46,129 nucleotides of DNA from an uncultured Geobacteraceae bacterium (lineage in GTDB: Bacteria > Desulfobacterota > Desulfuromonadia > Desulfuromonadales > Geopsychrobacteraceae). The notes below the pieces were generated by a model. That model was not told the origin of the DNA, did not search any database, and was given only the letters and a program-made list of their open reading frames with translations. The stretch is taken from the NCBI GenBank assembly GCA_937958075.1, contig CALFFB010000204.1, forward strand, positions 1 to 46,129. The letters are read 5' to 3'. The translations under genes and the position numbers were made by a program. Positions 39,512 through 46,129 of this stretch are shown one piece after another (the stretch's first letter is position 1; every line of letters begins with the position of its first letter).

Positions 39512-40800
39512 CGCGCCTGATGCATCCGGAACATCGGCAGAGTCTTGATGACCTGTACGCTCTGCGTTTTTTCGGGGTCAAGCTGGGGCTGGACACTATA
39601 CGCGAATTGCTGGAGCGCCTGGGCAATCCCCACCGGCAGTTGCGCGTCGTTCATATCGCCGGAACCAACGGCAAGGGCTCGACGGCGGCGGCCGTGGCAG
39701 CCGTGTTTCATGCGGCCGGCATCTCCGCCGGGCTGTACACCTCGCCGCATCTGCATCAGTTTACCGAACGCATTCGTATTGATACGCATCAGATTGAGCT
39801 GACCGAGGTTGTCGAGCTGTTTGATCTGATTCGCCCTCACGCCGAAGCTCTGCGGGCAACCTTCTTCGAGGTGACCACTGCCATGGCCCTCCTCAGCTTT
39901 GTCCGCCACGGCATGCAATGGGCGGTTCTTGAATGTGGCATGGGGGGGCGTCTGGACGCGACCAATATCGTCACCCCTGACGTCAGCGTCATTACACCCG
40001 TCGCCCTCGACCACACCAGGCATCTGGGCACGACCCTGGCCCAGGTGGCCATGGAAAAGGGGGGGATTATCAAGCCCGGGGTTCCGGTGGTCATGGCAGC
40101 ACAGGAGGATGAAGCTGCCGCTGTGTTAACCCGGCGGGCGCGGCAGCAGGGGGCCTGCGTGATCCTGCCGCCGCGCGACTACCATTGGCGCAGCGATGAT
40201 CACGGCCTGACTGTTGCCACCTCGGCAGGAGAGATGGCCGCCATCCGCCCTCGTCTGGTCGGCGATCATCAACATCAGAATCTGGCGCTGGCGGCGGCGA
40301 CGGCAGCTCTTTTGGCTGACCGGGGGGTTGCCCTTTCCCGCGAGGACATTCGCCTGGCGCTGGAACGGGTGTGCTGGCCGGGCCGGCTGGAATGGCTGCC
40401 GCAACGTGTTCTTCTCGACGGAGCTCACAACCAGGCCGGCGCCCAGGTGCTGGCCGCCTATTTGCGCGGGAAAGATTTCCCCGAAATCCATCTGATTTTC
40501 GGCTGCAAGGCGGATAAACAGGTGAGCGCTATGCTCAAGGAACTGCTCCCCTGGTGCCACCGGTTCTACGCGACCCGGCCACCGGTGGATGAAGCGGCGG
40601 AGCCGGATGTCCTTGTCCGCCAGGCCGAGGCCGCCGGCGTCGCCAGCCGGACTTGTCCCGATCCGGCACAGGCCCTGGACCTGGCTCGCCAGCAACGGTC
40701 GGAGCAGGGCATTATTCTGGTTGCCGGGTCGCTGTTTTTAGTCGCGGCTTTGCGCGAGGCGATATTACCGCAAACCCGGATAACACCTGTTTATCACTGA
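39508..40800 (+). CDS. folC: Folylpolyglutamate synthase/dihydrofolate synthase
   Basis: A 430-residue Mur-ligase-type enzyme that adds glutamate to dihydropteroate and to folates. The P-loop AGTNGKGST is at 51-59, followed by YTSPHLHQFTERIRI. The C-terminal domain carries LLDGAHNQAGA, the folate enzyme signature. The TTG at 39508 overlaps the accD stop; the ATG at 39520 (MHPEHRQSL) is an equally plausible start. Neither has a strong Shine-Dalgarno sequence. Confidence 0.94.
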   Translation: MTRLMHPEHRQSLDDLYALRFFGVKLGLDTIRELLERLGNPHRQLRVVHIAGTNGKGSTAAAVAAVFHAAGISAGLYTSPHLHQFTERIRIDTHQIELTEVVELFDLIRPHAEALRATFFEVTTAMALLSFVRHGMQWAVLECGMGGRLDATNIVTPDVSVITPVALDHTRHLGTTLAQVAMEKGGIIKPGVPVVMAAQEDEAAAVLTRRARQQGACVILPPRDYHWRSDDHGLTVATSAGEMAAIRPRLVGDHQHQNLALAAATAALLADRGVALSREDIRLALERVCWPGRLEWLPQRVLLDGAHNQAGAQVLAAYLRGKDFPEIHLIFGCKADKQVSAMLKELLPWCHRFYATRPPVDEAAEPDVLVRQAEAAGVASRTCPDPAQALDLARQQRSEQGIILVAGSLFLVAALREAILPQTRITPVYH

Positions 40801-40844
40801 TAGACGCCGCTTTTGACGGTGGCAAAGGTCTGGTGTGGAGTGTC

Positions 40845-42917
40845 ATGAAAGCAGTTTGCCTGGTTGTCATGGTGGCGGTTATTCTCTGGTTTGCTCCGGC
40901 CTGTGTGGAAGCCCGCAGCCGGGTGGTGACGGCGGGGGAACCGGTTTATCTGGAGGCGGATGAGCTCAGCTATGATCAGGAGCGTGAGCTGTATCAGGCG
41001 CGCGGTCAGGTCCAGCTGACGCAGGGAGAGCTGAACCTTTTAAGCGACGAGATGCAGTGGAGTCGGGCCACGGGGGAGGTTGAGGCCAGGGGCAATGTCC
41101 GATTTCTGTCACCGACGGAAACCCTGACCGGAACTGCGGCCTGTTACGACCTGTCAGCCGGCAGCGGCCGGGTGGAGCAGGGTTATTTCTTCCTGCATGA
41201 AGACAATCTGCACCTTCGCGGCACGACGATCGAGCAGGTCGGCGAAGATCATTACCGGGTCTCTTCCGGCACCCTGACCACCTGCGATGGTGAGGTGCCT
41301 GCCTGGAAATTCGGTGCCGATGCTCTTGACGTGAATCTCGACGGCTATGCCCGTGCCCGCAACATGCGTTTTTATATCTTCGATGTTCCTGCCTTTTACT
41401 TTCCCTACCTTATCTATCCGGCGCGCAGCGAGCGGGAATCCGGGTTGCTCATGCCGACGGTCGGTTATTCCAGAAAAAGGGGTTTCGGTTACGGTGCCGC
41501 CTACTATCAGGTCATCGACGTCAATCAGGACGCGACCCTGTTTGTGGACTATCTGTCGCAGATGGGGGTCGGCAAAGGTCTGGAATATCGCTATGTTTTC
41601 GGCCGTGATACGGCCGGTGAGGCGCGTCTGTACCACATTGACGTTGACCAGGTGGACGGGGAAGAGATCGATGCCGAGCGCTACGCCCTGAAATGGCGGC
41701 ACGATGGCGATCTGCCGGGAGCGGTGCGGATGGTGGCCGACGTTCTTTATGTCAATGACGATGACTATTTCAGTGATTTCGGCGAGAGCGCCGGTGACTA
41801 TAATCGCGACGCGGTTGAATCCCGTTTTTTTGTCAGCAGAAACGGGGCCGGGTATAGTTTGGTGGGTTTGGCCAGGTACACGAAAAACTTAAGAACAGAT
41901 CAGGACAATGCCCTGCAGCTGTTGCCCCGGCTTCAGTTTCATGCCATCAGGCGGAATCTGCCTGACACGCCCCTCTATTACGGGATGACCACGGAGTACA
42001 CGCACTTCTGGCGCCGCGAGGGGGATCGGGGGCAGCGTTTGATGATACGGCCGGCCGTCTCCATGACGGCGCAGCTGTCGGAATATTTGTCGGTCACGCC
42101 CGAAATCGCCTATCGGCAACGCTTCTATTGGGATCTGAACCGGGATGACTCAACAGCGGATCAGGGGAACCTGGAATTTTCAACAACGATACACACGCCA
42201 CCGGTGCAGCGCACCTATGCCCTGTCACGGGCTGAAGGCGAGGTTCGTCTGCGGCACTCCCTTCATCCTGAAATCCGCTACAGCTATTCACCGGAGACAG
42301 GGCAGGATCACCTGCCCGATTTTGATCTCTATGACCGGATTGATGCGGCGAACCGGCTGGAATATGCCCTGGTTCAGCGCCTGCGGTTGCGGACGGATGC
42401 CCCTGAGGGCCGGAAATCCTACCGTGATCTGATGTATCTGCGGTTGTCCCTGCTGCACTATCTGCATGAGGACAGCCGGGAACAGGGGCTCGGCGCTCTG
42501 CGTGGCCAGTTGTTGCTGCGTCCGGTGGAGACCGTCCGCCTGTCTGCTGATCTGACCTACGATACCAGGGACGCTGCGTGGCAGCGACTTCTTGTGGCGG
42601 CGACCGTTCATGATCAGCACGAAAATTCTGTCACCCTGAGCTATCATGAGCAGCCAGATCAGCAGCTTGAGTATGTTGGGGTTAATTTGAGCCTGGCGTT
42701 TTTGCAGCCGTTGTATTTAACTTACGAGCATCGGTATGATTTTTATGCCAATGAACGCCTGGAGCAGGTTGTCGGCATGGAATACCGTCATCAGTGTTTA
42801 AGTATCCATCTGGGACTGCGTGAACGGATTGACGGCGAGCGTGCCTTTATGGTGACCTTCACCCTGCGCGGTCTTGGTGAAGTCGGAGGTTTTGGCGGTC
42901 AACTGGGAGGCATTTGA
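40845..42917 (+). CDS. lptD: LPS-assembly protein LptD
   Basis: A 690-residue outer-membrane protein that inserts lipopolysaccharide into the outer leaflet with LptE. A signal peptide covers about residues 1-23. The periplasmic OstA/LptA-like jellyroll (about 34-140) has the repeated EADELSYDQERELYQARG pattern. The rest is a beta-barrel with alternating aromatic strands. Cysteines are at 100 and 147 and, near the C-terminus, a single one at 651, whereas E. coli LptD has an adjacent C-terminal pair; fewer interdomain disulfides are therefore possible. GGAG (40837-40840) supports the ATG at 40845 over the longer open frame. The length is short but within the range of deltaproteobacterial LptD proteins. 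Confidence 0.93.
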   Translation: MKAVCLVVMVAVILWFAPACVEARSRVVTAGEPVYLEADELSYDQERELYQARGQVQLTQGELNLLSDEMQWSRATGEVEARGNVRFLSPTETLTGTAACYDLSAGSGRVEQGYFFLHEDNLHLRGTTIEQVGEDHYRVSSGTLTTCDGEVPAWKFGADALDVNLDGYARARNMRFYIFDVPAFYFPYLIYPARSERESGLLMPTVGYSRKRGFGYGAAYYQVIDVNQDATLFVDYLSQMGVGKGLEYRYVFGRDTAGEARLYHIDVDQVDGEEIDAERYALKWRHDGDLPGAVRMVADVLYVNDDDYFSDFGESAGDYNRDAVESRFFVSRNGAGYSLVGLARYTKNLRTDQDNALQLLPRLQFHAIRRNLPDTPLYYGMTTEYTHFWRREGDRGQRLMIRPAVSMTAQLSEYLSVTPEIAYRQRFYWDLNRDDSTADQGNLEFSTTIHTPPVQRTYALSRAEGEVRLRHSLHPEIRYSYSPETGQDHLPDFDLYDRIDAANRLEYALVQRLRLRTDAPEGRKSYRDLMYLRLSLLHYLHEDSREQGLGALRGQLLLRPVETVRLSADLTYDTRDAAWQRLLVAATVHDQHENSVTLSYHEQPDQQLEYVGVNLSLAFLQPLYLTYEHRYDFYANERLEQVVGMEYRHQCLSIHLGLRERIDGERAFMVTFTLRGLGEVGGFGGQLGGI

Positions 42918-42981
42918 AAATGTCTTCCGTTGCGGCACCCGAAGTTGAGCTGTGCGCCTGTGAAAAAACAGATGATGACAG

Positions 42982-43317
42982 ATGGTTGAAGCAACAATGA
43001 AGGGAACTCACAGTCTACTGACCCCGATTCTGCTGTTACTGGTTGTGCTGATGCTGGCCTACGCGGTCTTTGGTGAGCGCGGGGTGTTGCGGATCATGCA
43101 GGCGCAGCGCCAACAGGAACAGCTGCAGCAGCAGCTCAGCCAGCTGCAGCAGCAGCAACAACAGTTGCGGCAGGAAATTGAACGGCTGAACAGCGACCGG
43201 GATTACTGGGAGCAACTGGCACGCACCCGTCTGGGAATGGTGCGTGAAGGAGAGCTGATCTACTATCTTCCCGAACCGGCAGCAGCAAAGAGCAAGCAAG
43301 AATCAGGGGCGCCCTGA
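42982..43317 (+). CDS. FtsB/DivIC-like septum formation initiator
   Basis: A 111-residue bitopic membrane protein. A TM segment (about 14-30) is followed by a Gln-rich coiled coil (about 40-75, QLQQQLSQLQQQQQQ-type) and the ERLNSDRDYWEQLARTRLGMVREGE segment that marks the FtsB/DivIC family. Such proteins bridge FtsL and FtsQ in the divisome. The ATG at 42997 (MKGTHSLL) is an alternative start. The gene lies between lptD and argS and precedes argS by about 55 nt. Confidence 0.88.
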   Translation: MVEATMKGTHSLLTPILLLLVVLMLAYAVFGERGVLRIMQAQRQQEQLQQQLSQLQQQQQQLRQEIERLNSDRDYWEQLARTRLGMVREGELIYYLPEPAAAKSKQESGAP

Positions 43318-43371
43318 TCCTTTGGGTGATATACAAGCAGAACGGTGACTAATAATGAAAGAGAGAGTGAA

Positions 43372-45036
43372 GTGATCAAAGACGAGTTACGTGCCGCTAT
43401 TCGCCAGGCGCTGGTTGCCTGTTATCAACAGCAGGACCTCGATTCAGGCGAAATTCCGGAAGAAATTCAACTTGAGGTGCCGAAGAATCCGGATCATGGA
43501 GAATATGCCACCAACCTGGCCATGTTGCTGGCGCGGGCGGAAAAAAAGTCGCCACGACAGATTGCCGAGCGCTTGACGGCCGTACTGCAAAAATCCGAGT
43601 TGCTGGAGAAGGTCGAGATAGCCGGACCGGGGTTTATTAACTTCCGTTTGTCGCCCGCCTGCTGGGCGGCCACCCTGCATCGGGTGCTGGCGGACGGCGC
43701 GAACTACGGCCGCAGCGAGGTCGGTCGCGGTACGAAAATCCAGGTAGAGTTTGTCAGCGCCAATCCCACCGGCCCCCTGCACATCGGTCACGGTCGCGGG
43801 GCTGTCGTCGGTGATGCTCTGGCTGCGATTTTACAGGCGGCAGGGTTCGACGTGCAGCGAGAGTATTATATCAACGACGCCGGCAACCAGGTGCAGACCC
43901 TGGGGCGCTCCATTCTCGCGCGGCTGCGGCAGCTGCAGGGAGAGTCCGTTGAATTTCCCGAGGATGGATACCAGGCCGAGTACGTTGCTGAGCTGGCGGC
44001 CGGGCTGCGGCAGGAACAGGGAGGACTGACCGGTCTTGACGACGCGGAGGCGGTGGCTCGCTGTGCCGGGTACGGGGTGGCCGAGGTCCTCAAGTGGATT
44101 GCCACCGACCTTGAGGCCTTCGGCATAACCTTCGACAACTGGTACAGCGAACAGTCCCTGTACGACCGGAAGTTGGTGGATTATGAGCTGGACCGTCTCC
44201 GGCAGAAAGGGCTGACCTTCGAGGCAGACCAGGCCCTGTGGCTGCGGACCACCGACTTCGGCGATGACAAGGATCGGGTACTGATCAAGTCCGATGGCAG
44301 TTATACCTATTTTGCCTCCGATGTGGCTTATCACCTGGAGAAATTCGAGCGCGGCTTTGATCGGGTCATCGATGTCTGGGGGGCAGATCATCATGGTTAT
44401 ATTCCGCGCATGAAAGCCATGCTCAAAGGTTTTGGCCTGCCGGCCGACGCCCTGGAGGTACTGCTGATCCAGATGGTCAATCTGCTGCGTGATGGCGAGC
44501 CTTTTGTCATGGGCAAACGTTCCGGCAACTTCATCACCCTGCGTGAGGTCATTGATGAAGTCGGTCGTGACGCTTGTCGTTTCTTCTTTCTCATGCGCCG
44601 CTGTGACAGTCAGCTTGATTTCGATCTGGAACTGGCCAAACAGCAGAACAGTGACAATCCGGTATACTATGTTCAATATGCCCACGCCCGCATCTGCAGC
44701 ATCAACCGCAATGCCGATGAGGCCGGTATCCCCATGCCGGATCGTGATCAGTTCGATTTTTCACAGTTAAGTCTGGAGGAAGAAGTGGCCCTGATCCGGC
44801 AGCTGGCGCGTTTTCCCGAAGCTCTTGAAGGGGCGGCTCTGCATTATGAGCCCCATCGACTGGTTTTTTATCTGCAGGAGCTTGCCGCCGCGCTGCATAG
44901 TTACTACAATCGCCACCGGGTGCTGGTAGAGGATGTGCGCGTTTCACAGGCGCGTCTTTACCTGGTCAATGCGGTGCGCACGGTTTTGGCCAACGCCCTG
45001 CGGATTCTCGGCGTGTCAGCGCCGGAGCGGATGTAA
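43372..45036 (+). CDS. argS: Arginyl-tRNA synthetase
   Basis: A 554-residue class I synthetase charging tRNA-Arg. An N-terminal Add1 domain (about 1-100) recognises the tRNA D-loop. The HIGH motif H137-I-G-H140 lies in ANPTGPLHIGHGRG. The KMSKS position is replaced by MGKRSGNFITL, a form common in bacterial ArgRS. The C-terminal DALR anticodon-binding domain ends normally. The GTG at 43372, with AGAGAG upstream, fits the family N-terminus (IKDELRAAIRQAL) better than the GTG at 43345. Confidence 0.96.
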   Translation: MIKDELRAAIRQALVACYQQQDLDSGEIPEEIQLEVPKNPDHGEYATNLAMLLARAEKKSPRQIAERLTAVLQKSELLEKVEIAGPGFINFRLSPACWAATLHRVLADGANYGRSEVGRGTKIQVEFVSANPTGPLHIGHGRGAVVGDALAAILQAAGFDVQREYYINDAGNQVQTLGRSILARLRQLQGESVEFPEDGYQAEYVAELAAGLRQEQGGLTGLDDAEAVARCAGYGVAEVLKWIATDLEAFGITFDNWYSEQSLYDRKLVDYELDRLRQKGLTFEADQALWLRTTDFGDDKDRVLIKSDGSYTYFASDVAYHLEKFERGFDRVIDVWGADHHGYIPRMKAMLKGFGLPADALEVLLIQMVNLLRDGEPFVMGKRSGNFITLREVIDEVGRDACRFFFLMRRCDSQLDFDLELAKQQNSDNPVYYVQYAHARICSINRNADEAGIPMPDRDQFDFSQLSLEEEVALIRQLARFPEALEGAALHYEPHRLVFYLQELAAALHSYYNRHRVLVEDVRVSQARLYLVNAVRTVLANALRILGVSAPERM

Positions 45037-45055
45037 CCTGAAGCAAGGAACGGAC

Positions 45056-45841
45056 ATGCAGACGATGACTAAGAGTCGAACCCAGAGGCGCCTGGAAAAG
45101 AAGCAGGCCATTTTTCTTCTGGCTCTGGTGCTTCTGGCGTCCCTGTGCAGCTTTGTGCTCGGCATCATGGTGGGTCGTAGTGGTGCGGAGCGCGATGCCC
45201 TGGCCCAGCTCAGGCAGCAACAGGAAGTGACCCAGATTGTCAAGGCCCCTGTCGTCAAGGCGGTTCCGGAGGCTGAAGCGGAAGCGGTTGTCGAACCGCC
45301 CCCTTCTCCACCGCCAGAGCCTCAGTCCGTCGACCCTCCCAAGTTGACCTTTTATGAAGATTTAAGTCGCGATGCCGCCCCGCTGGGCAGTGGCATCAAT
45401 CAACAGCCGCCTGCGGCCGATCCCGCACCGACCCCGTCAGAGCCACCCCTGGATTTGCCGGAACAGCCGGTGGTGGTTGGCCAAAGTGCAACCCGTCAAT
45501 CCTCTGCCGCAGAGCCGTCCTCACCGGCGGCGCCAGGTTCGGTGCCGGTAACGGCAGCGACGGCGGATCAGCCGGAAAGCCTGCCGGCTGTGGTCAAGCA
45601 GGGGACCCATGCGGTACAGATCGGTTCTTTCGCCGCGGTCAAGGATGCGGCGGCCCTGCGTCAGGATATGCTCGACAAGGGCTATCCCGCCTTTCTGGTC
45701 GAGGCCAACCTCGGAGATCGTGGCCTTTGGTATCGCGTCCGGATCGGTCCCTACGCCGATGCTGACCAGGCGGCGCTGGTTCGGAACATCCTTGATAGCA
45801 AAGAGCAGATCGAAGGGTTTGTTACCCGTCATCAGCCATGA
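45056..45841 (+). CDS. SPOR domain-containing membrane protein
   Basis: A 261-residue bitopic protein. A basic N-terminus (SRTQRRLEKKQ) leads into a TM segment (about 18-40), then a long Pro/Ala/Glu-rich linker (about 65-175), then a C-terminal SPOR domain (about 183-258: THAVQIGSFAAVKDA to YRVRIGPYADADQA). SPOR domains bind denuded peptidoglycan glycans at the division septum. AAGGA (45045-45049) precedes the ATG. It closes the run of genes that begins at trpA and, like the FtsB-like protein two genes earlier, probably acts in cell division. Confidence 0.9.
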   Translation: MQTMTKSRTQRRLEKKQAIFLLALVLLASLCSFVLGIMVGRSGAERDALAQLRQQQEVTQIVKAPVVKAVPEAEAEAVVEPPPSPPPEPQSVDPPKLTFYEDLSRDAAPLGSGINQQPPAADPAPTPSEPPLDLPEQPVVVGQSATRQSSAAEPSSPAAPGSVPVTAATADQPESLPAVVKQGTHAVQIGSFAAVKDAAALRQDMLDKGYPAFLVEANLGDRGLWYRVRIGPYADADQAALVRNILDSKEQIEGFVTRHQP

Positions 45842-45894
45842 ATGACCTGCTAGCAGTGAAGCCGTAGGGTGCACAAGATGCTCTGTTTTTTTGC

Positions 45895-45923
45895 TTGACA
45901 TTTTGTGCGCCGGTGATTATTTT
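45895..45923 (+). promoter_or_regulatory. Promoter of the tRNA-fMet/tRNA-Met unit
   Basis: TTGACA (45895-45900, perfect -35) and TATTTT (45918-45923) are separated by 17 nt, 13 nt before the mature 5' end of the first tRNA. Confidence 0.65.
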
Positions 45924-45936
45924 CCAGTGCTCATGT

Positions 45937-46013
<77 letters not shown>

Positions 46014-46052
46014 CAGCCAATCGTCTCTGCTTTGGAGACCTTCGATCGATTT

Positions 46053-46129
46053 GGCGGTGTAGCTCAGCTGGTTAGAGCATGCGGCTCATATCCGCAGTGT
46101 CCGGAGTTCAAGTCTCTGCACCGCCACCA
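46053..46129 (+). tRNA. tRNA-Met (CAT), elongator
   Basis: A 77-nt cloverleaf with encoded CCA ending exactly at the window edge. The acceptor stem GGCGGTG pairs fully with CACCGCC, and the anticodon loop is CTCATAT (CAT). It lacks the initiator mismatch, so it is elongator Met; a tRNA-Ile2 whose CAT is modified to lysidine is the main alternative and was not excluded by identity elements. Confidence 0.9.

Overview
The window is GC-rich chromosomal DNA from a Gram-negative bacterium. The genes for LPS assembly (lptD), a lipid A-type acyltransferase, TAXI-TRAP transport, a Geobacter-like pair of sodium:solute (acetate-type) symporters with DUF4212 partners, a diheme cytochrome c peroxidase and a Ros/MucR regulator together point to the Desulfuromonadales (Desulfobacterota; relatives of Desulfuromonas and Geobacter). 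This assignment rests on gene content alone. No phage, insertion sequence, plasmid or CRISPR features were seen; most of the window is core genome.

Layout. 1-350: a cobalamin riboswitch with its own promoter, reading left off the window. 462-4474: a DUF1015 protein, a promoter-driven structured RNA that folds like 6S RNA, and a polar amino acid ABC transporter (binding protein, permease, ATPase). 4562-6529 (minus): uraA and upp for uracil uptake and salvage. 6690-13500: an LpxL-type acyltransferase, prfC, a large membrane PAS histidine kinase without a response regulator beside it, and asnS. 13682-18683: a TAXI-TRAP transporter (binding protein and fused permease, separated by a strong terminator and a 107-bp imperfect palindrome), a universal stress protein and thiol peroxidase. 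18747-26644 (minus): two paralogous symporter/DUF4212 pairs flanking a cNMP-CBS-DUF294 signalling protein and a small membrane protein, headed by an IclR regulator.

27004-45841: a tryptophan supercluster. trpE is separated from trpGDCFB by a membrane diheme peroxidase, a diguanylate cyclase, a small gene on the opposite strand and a MucR/Ros zinc-finger regulator. trpGDCFB runs with 4-nt overlaps into a DEAD-box RNA helicase. After a 164-nt gap come trpA, accD, folC, lptD, an FtsB-like gene, argS and a SPOR-domain gene. The window closes with initiator tRNA-fMet and elongator tRNA-Met behind a sigma70-type promoter.

Most notable signals: (i) an 18-codon ORF with seven Phe codons, a good Shine-Dalgarno sequence and a stop codon 11 nt before trpE, resembling pheA leader peptides although it precedes a tryptophan gene; (ii) a 6S-like RNA at 1889-2056; (iii) the 107-bp palindrome inside the TRAP operon; (iv) EF-hand/dockerin-like loops in the same place in both symporters; (v) a candidate repressor operator overlapping the promoter of the first symporter operon next to iclR; (vi) a terminator-like element before trpG with no leader peptide, directly after mucR. 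All are sequence-reading inferences; no alignments, folding programs or database searches were run.
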